64,000 nucleotides of DNA from JAIOSM01 sp964593725. GTDB lineage: Bacteria > Desulfobacterota > Desulfobacteria > Desulfobacterales > Desulfobacteraceae. Under the pieces are notes generated by a model. That model searched no databases. It was not told the DNA's origin and worked only from the letters and a program-made list of their open reading frames with translations. Within the stretch, counting starts at the first letter, position 1. The number at the start of each line of letters is the position of its first letter. Both the position numbers and the translations under genes were made by a program. The stretch is from NCBI GenBank assembly GCA_964593725.1, contig CAZQJS010000013.1:1-64000 (forward strand), read 5' to 3'. Positions 34,822 through 43,681 of this stretch are shown piece after piece.

Positions 34822-37800
34822 ATGGGTAAAAGATCAATTGTCAGAGATGCAGACAAAACCATTCAGGTGCTCTTTGCCATATCCAATGCTGTGCACACGG
34901 CTGATAATCTCCAGGCTCTGTATAAATCAATCCATTCAATTCTTGCAAGCGTTCTTGATGTGACCAATTTTATGATTGGTATCTATGATCGTAAAAAAGA
35001 TATTATCTCCTATCCATATTATGCCGATGAAGTTGAATCTGATTACAGCGATATAGAAAATGTTCAGTCATCGGGTATTCTTGCCTCGGAAATTATCAGA
35101 TCTGCCACGCCCTTTTTTATTACCAGAAAAGAGATTATTGCCAGGAAAAAGAAGAGAGGAGACAGAGGGCTTGGGGCAATACCAGAGCAGTGGTTTGGTG
35201 TTCCTTTAAAAATTAAGGATCAGGTTGTGGGTGTCATAGCTGTCCAGAGCTACACCGATCCTGATCTCTACAGTGAAAAAGATGTTGGCATGTTATTATC
35301 TGTTTCCGAACAGGTTGCCATGGCCATTGACAGAAAGCGCTCCCAGGAAATTATTATAGAACGTGAAAAGCAGATCAGGCTGCTTTCCAAGCAGACCCAG
35401 GAGTTCTCTCTTGTGGCTGCATCAATAATCTCAATGAAAGATGACAGGGAGATATTCAGGTATATAAGTAAGGCCATTGTCAAACATTCGGATTTTAGAA
35501 GGGTTGTTCTCCTGTTATTTAAGGCAAAGCCGTCTGTTTATGATATCATCGCCTTTGAGGGAATAGACAGAACCATTATTGATAAACTTAAAAAAGTCAG
35601 GCTGCCTGACAGCTGGTATGATGAAATTATCGGTCAGGGTGAAAAAATCGGGCGTTTTACCTATTTTATACCCCATACTATTAAACATATATTATATCAA
35701 AAAGCCGCAATATTCGGTAAGGCTTACCTTCCCGGAGGAGACTACTGGCATCCTGAGAATAATCTTTTTGTGGAAATGCGGGATCAGGCTGGTGTGCTCA
35801 CAGGAATTATCTGGGTAGACGGCTCTAAGACACGGGGAAAACCAACAAACGAGACTGTCAGACCCCTGGAAATTTTTTCAAGCCTTATTTCCCAGATCAT
35901 GATTTTCAGGAAAATTCAAAATGAGTTAAAGGATCATAAAGAGAACCTCCAGAAAAAAATTGCTTACCGGACAAAGGAGTTGACTGCTGAAATCAATGAG
36001 CGGATTCAGGCGGAGAAGAGATTAAAAAAAGCAAGGCTTGAGGCAGAGGAAGCTGCCCGGGTAAAGGGTGAATTTCTGACCAATATGAGCCATGAGATCA
36101 GAACACCCATAAACGGAATAATGGGCATGGCGGAAATTGCCCTTGGCAGCGACCTTGATGATGATTTGAGACAGATCATTAAAACCATTGATTCAGAAGC
36201 AAGTGCACTGTTGACAATCATCAATAAGATACTTGATTTTTCAAAAATAGAAGCTGGCAAACTGGTTCTGGAAAATATAGCTTTTAACCTGAAAGCCACG
36301 TTTGAAAAGGCGTGTTTTCTTGTTGCCATGGGAATGGGGAAAAAAGATATTGAGTTTATTTCATTTTTTGCCCCTGATGTACCTGAAAGACTCATTGGTG
36401 ATCCGGGCAGGTTACGTCAAATTTTATTAAACCTTGCCGGCAATGCCATGAAATTCACCCATCATGGTGAAATTTTTTTAAAGGCAGAAGTTGTAAAAGA
36501 TTATGAAACCGAAGTTGAGATAAAGTTTATTGTCAAGGATACTGGTATTGGGATTGAAAAGGATAAACAAAAGAGTATTTTTGAAAGTTTTAACCAGGCG
36601 GATGGGTCCACCACAAGAAAATACGGTGGGACAGGTCTTGGCACCACCATTGCAAAACAGCTTGTGGATCTCATGGGTGGTAAAATAGGGCTTGAAAGCG
36701 AGGCAGGTAAAGGCACAACATTCTGGTTCAGTATAAAGTTTTTAAAACAGAAGAAACCAAAGGATGATGGGGCTGCTCCTGAAATAAACCTCCGGGGACT
36801 CAGGATTCTCCTTGTTGATGATAACAGGACCAACAGGTTTGTCCTGACTGAATATTTGAAATCTTTTGGTATTGAACCTGTTGTGGTTGAAAGCCGGAAA
36901 GAGGGGATTCATAAAATCAGGCAGGGTTTTGTTGATAATAAGGGCTTTGACAGTGTGATAATTAACCTGAAACATTCCAATGACGGAGCTTTTGAGTTTG
37001 CCTGGACAATACGGAAAAATAAAGATTTTGTTAAACTGCCCATAATCATGCTTGCATCCACAGGAGAGATGGGTGATGGCCAGATGTGTAAAAAAATCGG
37101 TATTGATGCATACCTGCTTAAACCTGTCAGACAGGATGAATTAAAAAGAGCCCTTGCCAAGGTAATATATAATTTCTCCTTTGACCGGAAGGAACAGCAG
37201 TTAATCACCAGACATACGATTGCAGAAGAACTGCAGAAAAGTATACACATTCTTGTTGTTGAAGATTATCCCACAAACCAGCAGATTATTTTAAGACATT
37301 TGAAAAATGCGGGATACAGGGCAAGCCTTGCAGAAAATGGCAGGGTTGCAGTTGATCTGTTTAAAAAAGGCAAATTTGACCTTATCATGATGGATATTCA
37401 GATGCCTGTAATGGATGGTTACCAGGCAGCAAAGCTTATGCGGGGGTATGAATCAAAAATTTCCTATTTAAAAGTAGATGACAATGACAAGACCCGGATT
37501 GTAAAGAGCAGAACCCCAATCATTGCAATGACAGCCCATGCAATAACAGATTGCAGGGAAAAATGTCTCAAGGCTGGCATGGATGACTATATCAGCAAGC
37601 CCTTAAGAAGGGAAAAATTTTTAGATATAGTTGCAAAATGGACTTCCATGGGCAGGAGAATATCAAGGGAAGATAAAATCAAAACCAGGTTTGAGATAGT
37701 GGATAAACCAGGGGGAAAGGACAATGACCCCGGCAGACTGCCTGCCAGGGAGCCCATGGATTTTTCAACTGCCTTAAATGAGTTTGAAAATGACAGGGAG

Positions 37801-38082
37801 TTCTTACTTGAGATACTTAAAAGTTTCCTTGGCAATGTTGAGAAACAATTTTTTTCCATGGAAAATGCAATAAACAACAATAATGGTAAGATTGTTGAAA
37901 TGGAATCCCACTCCATAAAAAGCGGTGCTGTGAATCTTACGGCATACGACCTCTCAAGGGCTGCTGGCAGGCTTGAACAGATTGGAAAGTCCCGGGATCT
38001 CAGTATTGCATTAAAGGCGTATAAGAATTTAAAAGAAGAGTTTTCAAGATTGAAAAGCTTTATTGCGCAATCTGATTTCTGA
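34822..38082 (+). CDS. Hybrid histidine kinase: GAF, HisKA, HATPase, two receivers, HPt
   Basis: This cytoplasmic hybrid sensor kinase has 1086 residues from the ATG at 34822 (CGGGA upstream; a TTG two codons earlier is less likely). A GAF domain covers about 15-180, a second GAF-like region 200-370 and a coiled coil 370-415. The phosphorylated His is in FLTNMSHEIRTPINGIMG, with ATP-lid motifs DTGIGIEKDKQ and GGTGLGTTIAKQL. Receiver 1 has VDDNRTN, but its acceptor site is SVIINLKHSND, Asn for Asp. Receiver 2 is intact (LIMMDIQMPVMDGYQ). The HPt domain has MESHSIKSGAVNLTA with an intact His. The relay probably runs HisKA to receiver 2 to HPt. It is the third gene of the operon. Confidence 0.9.
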   Translation: MGKRSIVRDADKTIQVLFAISNAVHTADNLQALYKSIHSILASVLDVTNFMIGIYDRKKDIISYPYYADEVESDYSDIENVQSSGILASEIIRSATPFFITRKEIIARKKKRGDRGLGAIPEQWFGVPLKIKDQVVGVIAVQSYTDPDLYSEKDVGMLLSVSEQVAMAIDRKRSQEIIIEREKQIRLLSKQTQEFSLVAASIISMKDDREIFRYISKAIVKHSDFRRVVLLLFKAKPSVYDIIAFEGIDRTIIDKLKKVRLPDSWYDEIIGQGEKIGRFTYFIPHTIKHILYQKAAIFGKAYLPGGDYWHPENNLFVEMRDQAGVLTGIIWVDGSKTRGKPTNETVRPLEIFSSLISQIMIFRKIQNELKDHKENLQKKIAYRTKELTAEINERIQAEKRLKKARLEAEEAARVKGEFLTNMSHEIRTPINGIMGMAEIALGSDLDDDLRQIIKTIDSEASALLTIINKILDFSKIEAGKLVLENIAFNLKATFEKACFLVAMGMGKKDIEFISFFAPDVPERLIGDPGRLRQILLNLAGNAMKFTHHGEIFLKAEVVKDYETEVEIKFIVKDTGIGIEKDKQKSIFESFNQADGSTTRKYGGTGLGTTIAKQLVDLMGGKIGLESEAGKGTTFWFSIKFLKQKKPKDDGAAPEINLRGLRILLVDDNRTNRFVLTEYLKSFGIEPVVVESRKEGIHKIRQGFVDNKGFDSVIINLKHSNDGAFEFAWTIRKNKDFVKLPIIMLASTGEMGDGQMCKKIGIDAYLLKPVRQDELKRALAKVIYNFSFDRKEQQLITRHTIAEELQKSIHILVVEDYPTNQQIILRHLKNAGYRASLAENGRVAVDLFKKGKFDLIMMDIQMPVMDGYQAAKLMRGYESKISYLKVDDNDKTRIVKSRTPIIAMTAHAITDCREKCLKAGMDDYISKPLRREKFLDIVAKWTSMGRRISREDKIKTRFEIVDKPGGKDNDPGRLPAREPMDFSTALNEFENDREFLLEILKSFLGNVEKQFFSMENAINNNNGKIVEMESHSIKSGAVNLTAYDLSRAAGRLEQIGKSRDLSIALKAYKNLKEEFSRLKSFIAQSDF

Positions 38083-38189
38083 CTTTTACCTATTCAAATC
38101 ATATAATCATACCTCATAACCATCATAATTGTAATTATTGGTTTGTCTTAGTTTGTTTAATAATATAATAAATAATATTAATATTAATA

Positions 38190-38218
38190 TTGACAAATAT
38201 AAACCTATATTGTATTCA
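38190..38218 (+). promoter_or_regulatory. Promoter of the TupA-like gene
   Basis: TTGACA (38190-38195) and TATTCA (38213-38218) are separated by 17 bases, embedded in a very AT-rich stretch about 55 bases upstream of the start codon. Confidence 0.6.
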
Positions 38219-38272
38219 TATTAACTATTGGGTTGTTATATAATAGTATATGAAAAACAAGGAATTTAAAGG

Positions 38273-39136
38273 ATGAATATTTTTAAAAGAGTAGAGTATG
38301 GATTTGTTTTAACTTTGATAATCATGTTGATGTCAGGTTTTGCCTGGGCAGATACCTGTAAGGCTAAATATGGTGATAAAGATTTAACATTTACCCTTGC
38401 AACGGGAAGCCCTGGTGAGCTTGGTCTTTTAAAGGAGCTTGCAATTGTTTTTAATAAGAAGAACGCTTCATCAATATGCTGGGTCAAAGCCGGGTCTGGC
38501 AAATCCTTAAAACTTTTACATGGGAAAAAAGTAGATATGGTCCTGGTGCATGCTCCAGCAGCTGAGAAAAGGGCAGTGAAAGATGGCTGGGCAGCTAACA
38601 GGACTCTGATAGGTTCCAACGAGTTTTATATTGTGGGACCAAAGGATGATCCGGCAGGGATTGCCGGAGCTAAAAGTGCTTCTGATGCCTATGCAGGAAT
38701 TGCAAAGGCAAAATCAAAATTTTTGTCCCGGGGGGATAATTCCGGTACAAACAAAAAAGAGCTTTTTATATGGAAAAAGGCAGGTATCAAACCCGGGTCA
38801 GACTGGTATATCATAACCAAAGATTTCATGATGGCAACATTGAAAAAAGCAGACCGTGTTAAAGGCTATTTTATGACCGATTCTTCCACCTGGGTTGCAG
38901 GGAAAAAAGATTTAAAAAATTTAAAGATTCTTTTCAGGGGCGACCCTTTATTAATCAATACTTACCATGGCCTTTGCCAGCCTGAAAACGGCTCTTATGA
39001 ACAAGCACTTGCTGCAGAATTTATCCGGTTTTTATCCTCAGACCAGGGCCAGAAAATCATCCGGGATTATGGAACAGACCTTTATGGACAGGCAATGTAT
39101 AATGATGCTGAATATGCAGAACAATATGATCATTAA
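38273..39136 (+). CDS. tupA: TupA-like tungstate-binding protein (orphan)
   Basis: This 287-residue periplasmic protein has a signal peptide ending near FAWADT. It matches the tungstate-specific TupA type. ATGSPGELGLL stands at the oxyanion site, followed by VDMVLVHAPAAEKRAVKDG and the signature FLSRGDNSGTNKKELFIWKKAG. TupA binds tungstate with high selectivity for W-enzymes such as formate dehydrogenase and aldehyde oxidoreductase. No TupB permease or TupC ATPase gene is beside it, which is unusual. It has its own promoter and is followed by a strong hairpin. Confidence 0.8.
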   Translation: MNIFKRVEYGFVLTLIIMLMSGFAWADTCKAKYGDKDLTFTLATGSPGELGLLKELAIVFNKKNASSICWVKAGSGKSLKLLHGKKVDMVLVHAPAAEKRAVKDGWAANRTLIGSNEFYIVGPKDDPAGIAGAKSASDAYAGIAKAKSKFLSRGDNSGTNKKELFIWKKAGIKPGSDWYIITKDFMMATLKKADRVKGYFMTDSSTWVAGKKDLKNLKILFRGDPLLINTYHGLCQPENGSYEQALAAEFIRFLSSDQGQKIIRDYGTDLYGQAMYNDAEYAEQYDH

Positions 39137-39211
39137 GGTAACTATCATGGATAATGAAAGGACGCTGTTTGCAAGTCAAACATCCCCATCTCCTTAGCAA
39201 CCATTATCCTT

Positions 39212-39246
39212 GCCGGCAGGCTTGAACAGCCCTCGGGCCTGCCGGC
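39212..39246. terminator. GC-rich hairpin between convergent genes
   Basis: GCCGGCAGGC (39212-39221) and GCCTGCCGGC (39237-39246) form a perfect 10-base stem. It lies between the TupA-like gene and the convergent gene ending at 39258. The T-run is short (TCCCTTTATAA), so efficiency is uncertain. Confidence 0.65.
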
Positions 39247-39257
39247 TCCCTTTATAA

Positions 39258-40808
39258 TCAGCGATAGTCTGATTTGATTGGATTGTTTAATTTTTTAGCA
39301 AAAAATAAAACAGCACGCATTTGTGCCCGGTGAGGCTCTACTGCAATTAATTCTGCTTTTAATGGTGATTTTGGCTTTATCTTAACTCCTTTTTTGGACT
39401 TTTCAGTAACATAATTTTTTAGTTTTTTAATTAATGGCTTGTTAAGCGGCCATTTTAATAAATCATTTCCATATTTATAATTTTTAAGAGTTGATTTACA
39501 CTGCACTCTATCTTTTTCCAGGCGCCATAACGTAAAACCAGCTATTCTTTCCAACAGCTCATCATTATTGAACTTTAAAATATCATCATGCCTTTTATCT
39601 TTTTTCAAATTGGGATTAACGATGTGAAAAGTATCAAACCCTTCATCTAAAACCAAAGCATCTTCACATCCAAAGAAATCATACATTATCCTGGTGATCC
39701 CCTCCAGTGTTGTTCCGACACGACCAGAAAGCCCGCCTGCAGCTAAACAGACAAGTTTACCCGCTTTCCCGCCCAGGACACCAAAAGGATATACATTGAA
39801 AGGAAAAAACAATTCAACAGTCTTTTGGGAGTACCGCCTGAACTCACCCTTTCTGGTCGGTGAATGCAGAACTTCTTTATAGTGTTTTTTTAAAAGTTCA
39901 GCTTCCAGATCACACCATTTTATCTGCACATCTGATTTGCTGTCCTCAAGATCAATTATTATGGAAGAATGCAGTGCTCCCCGCCTTGCATTAAGTTGGT
40001 TGTAAAGTATAAACTCTCCAAAATTAATTGTTCCTCTATCTGCCCCGGATAAAAGGCTATACGCCTGAACAGTGGGCAGATTAAAAATATGCCGCACATC
40101 CTGAAAGGAATCAATGACATTAGACAGAGCAATGTCCCTGTCTCTTTGAATGATTGGTTTCCCTGACAATGCAAATTCTATTTTTTCGGTAATGTTGTTA
40201 ATATCTATTTTTTTATTCTTTATCCATCTATGACGTTTGTCTAAAAAACTATCATCTATAATTTCTGTCATTATACCATCAACCCCTAAATCATGAAATT
40301 TCAGGTCGATAAATTCATATTGGTGACTGCATAGCCCTTTTCTCCATTTTACTAAACATCTATAAATTCTGTCTTGGACAGGTTCTCTTAAATAAGGCGG
40401 ATCCTCTGGTAAATTTAATCTGCACAACCGATATTGTCCTTCAATATTAACTAAAGCAACATGCCAAGGGTTCATGGTCAAATCGCCACAGCTTTGTATG
40501 CCGATTATCTGATAGTTTTTTCCATGCATATTTATAAAATTTTCTGTGTGATTAAATATTGTCCATGTGCCTGCTCTCTGAATAAACGCATCAGTTGTGG
40601 ATAGAAGCTCTGAAGTGCTATCTGCTTTTATTGTTTTGCCTCTGACTTGCTGGATCGCGTGCGGGTCGGTCATCCGTGGTGCTATTAATCCGTCTCTTTG
40701 TATTCCGGGCCCTCTATAAAAATTCGGTGTAATTGAAAGAAATACCTCTTCATCAAATTCTGCATACGTTTTTAAGTACCCTATATTAAATATCTCAGTT
40801 ATGGACAT
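39258..40808 (-). CDS. Protein with phosphodiester-glycosidase-like (NAGPA) region
   Basis: This 516-residue protein has no signal peptide or membrane segment. Residues about 245-400 resemble the NAGPA/DUF2233 fold. ARRGALHSSIIID and FPFGVLGGKAGKLVCLAAGGLSG are followed by TTLEGITRIMYDFFGCEDALVLDEGFDTFHIV. The last stretch parallels the family motif T-L-x-E-x-A-x-x-x-x-x-x-G-C-x-x-A-x-x-L-D-G-G, with one Gly changed. This family cleaves or remodels phosphodiester-linked sugars. The flanking regions (1-240, 400-516) are unrecognised. It is the third gene of a unit with a 76-residue protein and a B12-type radical SAM enzyme, each with its own strong ribosome-binding site (here AAGAGGGG). A tailoring role is inferred from position. 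Confidence 0.5.
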   Translation of the reverse strand: MSITEIFNIGYLKTYAEFDEEVFLSITPNFYRGPGIQRDGLIAPRMTDPHAIQQVRGKTIKADSTSELLSTTDAFIQRAGTWTIFNHTENFINMHGKNYQIIGIQSCGDLTMNPWHVALVNIEGQYRLCRLNLPEDPPYLREPVQDRIYRCLVKWRKGLCSHQYEFIDLKFHDLGVDGIMTEIIDDSFLDKRHRWIKNKKIDINNITEKIEFALSGKPIIQRDRDIALSNVIDSFQDVRHIFNLPTVQAYSLLSGADRGTINFGEFILYNQLNARRGALHSSIIIDLEDSKSDVQIKWCDLEAELLKKHYKEVLHSPTRKGEFRRYSQKTVELFFPFNVYPFGVLGGKAGKLVCLAAGGLSGRVGTTLEGITRIMYDFFGCEDALVLDEGFDTFHIVNPNLKKDKRHDDILKFNNDELLERIAGFTLWRLEKDRVQCKSTLKNYKYGNDLLKWPLNKPLIKKLKNYVTEKSKKGVKIKPKSPLKAELIAVEPHRAQMRAVLFFAKKLNNPIKSDYR

Positions 40809-40897
40809 TTAGACCCCTCTTATATTTTTTTTGCTCTCATTATTTTCTGGAATTGTTTTTATCCAAAAAGTTTGACTGATCAGCCCTTTATATGATT

Positions 40898-42499
40898 CTA
40901 AAACCTTTCTTGATTATTTTGACTGCTGCACTCCATGTCTGCCATATTTTTAATATTGTTCATAATTGCATTGAGTTCTGATTTATATCGCAGATGTTTA
41001 GCTGCAACATTTTTTTTGATTGTTTTTAATTTATCAAAATGAGTTTCCTGATTGAGTTGAGAAGTAAATATATAAACTAACTCTCTTACAATGTTTACAA
41101 AAAACATATTGCTTTGAGAAACATATTTTTTTACATCCCTGTCCATATCTCTTATCACTGATGTTACCGGATAATATTTGTGATAGATCAATAAGTAATA
41201 TCTTGCCCATCTGGCAATATTTAAGAGTCCGTCATGCCTGCCTATCCAACCCTCAAAGCAGTCTGTGATAAAGTCGTAGAAATGGTTTAGAGAAATATCA
41301 ATAAAATCATAATCTTCAAACCCGGGGTTTCCTTTAAGCCTTCCTTCTTTTTTGAGTTGATATTCAATTCTTGTCTCTGCATATGGAAGCATTTTACAAA
41401 ACGTAACTGGAGCAGACCCATCACTACAAATATTTTCCAAAAAATCAACATTATCCATAATTGACTGAAATGTGGATTCAGGATGGAAAAGCATAAATCC
41501 AAAATCATATTTGATATTTAGTTTTTTAAGTATATTTACCGCATTAATATTTATTTCTGTTGTTATTTGTTTATTCATAAGACGTAGCCCATTGTCTGTC
41601 CCGTCTTCGATGCCAAGGTATACCAGAAATAAACCGGAATTTCTCATGAGCTCAAATAGATCTTTTTTAACTTCATCAGACCTGCAATTAATTTTCCATA
41701 GTATTTTGCTGCTCAAACCTTTTTCGGTCAGCAGCTCACAAAAACTTACAATCCATTTTTCTCCTTTAATTGAAGCGATTGGAAAATCATCATCCTGAAA
41801 CATAAATATCGAACACCCCAACTGCTGGTGTAACAACTCCATTTCCCTTACCACCATCTCAGGACGTCTGGAGCGTTTTATGGCACCTGGTGGTTTGGAG
41901 TAAAATTCTTTTATACTGCAAAATGAACAATTATGATAGCATCCCCTCCCAGCTAAAATTGTGGCGTATTTTTTTTTAAGTGCATATTCTTTTAAAGGCT
42001 GGCGAACAGGGGGTGGAAAATTGTCTAAATCTTTTTCAAGTGGGCGTAAAGCATTGGCAGTAACAGCGCCATCTTTTCCATAAGCAATCCCCTTGATATT
42101 TCTCCATTCTTTCCCATTGTTAATAGATTGTGCTAATTCAAGAAAAGTGTGCTCACCTTCAAAGAGTGCAATAGAATCCAGCTCAGGAATGATTTCTAAA
42201 AGTTCAGCATACCTTAAACTTGGATAGTGTCCACCTGCACTGAAATGGCAATTTACACCATATCTTCTGAGATAATTTATTAACTCTTTAAAATCATAGA
42301 TATGATATTGGAATATTATGGAAAAACCTATGACTAGAGGATTAAAATGTTTAATTTGTTTTAAGATATTTTCTTTTCCGATACGGAAATCAATTATTTT
42401 GATATCCATTCTGTTCTGCTGTAGTAATGAAGCTATGTATCCAACCCCAAGATTATCCTGCTCCAGAAATGCAACAAAGATTATAGAATTATTATTCAT
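40898..42499 (-). CDS. B12-binding-domain radical SAM protein
   Basis: In this 533-residue protein, residues 5-150 look like a cobalamin-binding fold (GVGYIASLLQQ, GFSIIFQYHIYDF, FSAGGHYPSLRYAE, FEGEHTF) without the DxHxxG base-off motif. The radical SAM core follows, with GRGCYHNCSFC (C187, C191, C194) and a later YLGIEDGTDNGLRLMNK segment. There is no SPASM-type cysteine cluster at the C-terminus, which is instead a helical extension rich in Lys and Asn. Enzymes of this group methylate unactivated carbons or make C-C/C-S bonds in peptides, lipids or tetrapyrroles. The substrate may be the small protein encoded 73 bases upstream. GAGGGAAG precedes the ATG. Confidence 0.85.
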   Translation of the reverse strand: MNNNSIIFVAFLEQDNLGVGYIASLLQQNRMDIKIIDFRIGKENILKQIKHFNPLVIGFSIIFQYHIYDFKELINYLRRYGVNCHFSAGGHYPSLRYAELLEIIPELDSIALFEGEHTFLELAQSINNGKEWRNIKGIAYGKDGAVTANALRPLEKDLDNFPPPVRQPLKEYALKKKYATILAGRGCYHNCSFCSIKEFYSKPPGAIKRSRRPEMVVREMELLHQQLGCSIFMFQDDDFPIASIKGEKWIVSFCELLTEKGLSSKILWKINCRSDEVKKDLFELMRNSGLFLVYLGIEDGTDNGLRLMNKQITTEININAVNILKKLNIKYDFGFMLFHPESTFQSIMDNVDFLENICSDGSAPVTFCKMLPYAETRIEYQLKKEGRLKGNPGFEDYDFIDISLNHFYDFITDCFEGWIGRHDGLLNIARWARYYLLIYHKYYPVTSVIRDMDRDVKKYVSQSNMFFVNIVRELVYIFTSQLNQETHFDKLKTIKKNVAAKHLRYKSELNAIMNNIKNMADMECSSQNNQERF

Positions 42500-42519
42500 G
42501 ACTTCCCTCTTATTAAGTC

Positions 42520-42844
42520 TGATAATGGACAGGTCTGTTGTTCGGTCAATAAGTTGATGTCATGCTTTGTAGTTATCGCTGTTTTGCCATTACTTCTGCA
42601 ACTTTGCTAAACATGCGCGATTCAATTTTTGCAATTTCTGCTAAATGCTCTAATTTTGTCTTGTAAACATCTACAAGAATATCATCAGGCAATCTTGCAA
42701 TTATCCAGGGAGGTGGATCAATAACCCAGTCTGGATTAAAGGCTATTTTTGATGCAAGCCCGAATTTTTCCGGTTCAGTCAATTTCATCTCTTCTGGTCT
42801 CATAATAAACTCTCCTTTCTAATTTATAGACCTGTCCGTTATCA
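42520..42844. repeat. 19-base inverted repeats flanking the 76-residue gene
   Basis: TGATAATGGACAGGTCTGT (42520-42538) and the reverse complement of 42826-42844, TGATAACGGACAGGTCTAT, match at 17 of 19 positions. They bracket the gene at 42573-42803. They could mark the ends of a small mobile cassette or pair in the mRNA around the small gene. Confidence 0.55.
42573..42803 (-). CDS. 76-residue protein, candidate substrate of the radical SAM enzyme
   Basis: This small soluble protein has an excellent AAGGAGAG ribosome-binding site. The N-terminal third is charged (RPEEMKLTEPEKFG). The middle carries NPDWVIDPPPWIIARLPDD, and the C-terminal third is a predicted amphipathic helix ending VMAKQR. 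The D-W-x-x-D-P-P-P-W motif, two Trp around a Pro run, is distinctive and could be a recognition or modification site. There is no GG or Cys-rich core typical of common RiPPs. I do not recognise the family. It is the first gene of the leftward unit with the radical SAM and NAGPA-like genes and is bracketed by inverted repeats. Confidence 0.65.
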   Translation of the reverse strand: MRPEEMKLTEPEKFGLASKIAFNPDWVIDPPPWIIARLPDDILVDVYKTKLEHLAEIAKIESRMFSKVAEVMAKQR

Positions 42845-43357
42845 TATTGAATTTTCTTCCGATCGTAATATCGAGTCAGCTTACTCATTAATATTTATGT
42901 TTTGCCAGGTTAACTTTAATTCAGAAACAGGAAGGGCTTGTCCTATGGTACAAAAGGTACAAGCAATAGTAGAACAGAGGATGAGATTCCGGTGAGGATA
43001 TATTGATAGATTGCCCCTGACATTTATTATTTCTGCGGGGCTCACTGAAAATAGCCGGTTTATCCGGTTGATTTTTATAGTTGTATTAAACAGCCCCTGA
43101 TATCTTTATAAATTCAATATGTTATAAAGCTAAAATTCATAAAAACAGAGGCTGTTCAAAGTTCTCGTCTTAATAAATCCAATTGTAATGAGCAGAGCAA
43201 GTTATAATGTTATTTAAAAATTGATTTTTGAATCAATGAATTTGATTCAGGCGGCAACTTGCCTGACAGACACCATGATTGGTATCAGAAATATTGTCAT
43301 CTTCATTAGATTCTTTAACCATGTTTTTTATGTCTGCTCTAACCACTTAATTACAGC
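42845..43357. other. Intergenic region with palindromic repeats
   Basis: No gene is seen in these roughly 510 bases. They hold an AT-rich stretch and a GC hairpin-like pair (TTGCCCC at 43011-43017 with GGGGC at 43037-43041). They also hold repeat copy 1 at 43088-43176. About 180 bases between that repeat and the lipoprotein stop have no recognised feature. Confidence 0.5.
43088..43176 (+). repeat. Palindromic/inverted repeat, copy 1
   Basis: This copy contains AACAGCCCCTG and CAGAGGCTGTT as its own inner dyad, followed by TTCAAAGTTCTCGTC. The stretch from about 43106 onward reappears inverted at 43682-43757, with runs such as TTCAAAGTTCTCGTC and ATGTTATAAA shared exactly. The two copies bracket the small lipoprotein gene. 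Confidence 0.7.
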
Positions 43358-43582
43358 TTAAAATAATTGAGGTTGAGATTCTGCTGATGCAACAACTCCC
43401 GCCTCATTCATCACAATATAAGCAAGCTGTTTTCCTACGTCCTTATTTTCAATATTTTTTTCTGAGACAGCAACAGTTTGTGCTGAATGATCTATCAAAG
43501 TATTTTCTACAACAAGGTTTGCAGCACATCCTGCCAACCCAACAAAACAAATAAGTACAGCTATATTAAGTATTTTTCTCAT
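43358..43582 (-). CDS. Small lipoprotein of unknown function
   Basis: This 74-residue protein has a signal peptide (MRKILNIAVLICFVGLAGC). The lipobox is canonical, LAGC, giving a mature lipoprotein of about 56 residues. The mature part (NLVVENTLIDHSAQTVAVSEKN) is acidic, without cysteine or aromatic clusters, and I do not recognise the family. AGGAG lies 6 bases before the ATG. Inverted repeats at 43088-43176 and 43682-43792 flank it, so it may ride on a small mobile cassette. Confidence 0.75.
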   Translation of the reverse strand: MRKILNIAVLICFVGLAGCAANLVVENTLIDHSAQTVAVSEKNIENKDVGKQLAYIVMNEAGVVASAESQPQLF

Positions 43583-43681
43583 CGTAATCTCCTGTTTTTT
43601 TTACCCCAGCCTCTAATCAGGCAGATTGCCGGAGTGTTCAATTAAGCCGCTCTGCACAAGAAAAGCCCTATTGGTTATAAA

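Noticed and set aside
38083..38190. The AT-only run of TAATATTAATATTAATATT as an origin-like or phase-variable repeat.
   Set aside because: It is short, irregular and explained by the AT-rich promoter region of the TupA-like gene.
39258..40808. A YcaO-type cyclodehydratase as the partner of the radical SAM gene.
   Set aside because: The YcaO ATP-binding Glu-rich motifs are absent, and the A-L-V-L-D-E-G and T-T-L-E-G segments fit a NAGPA-like fold better.
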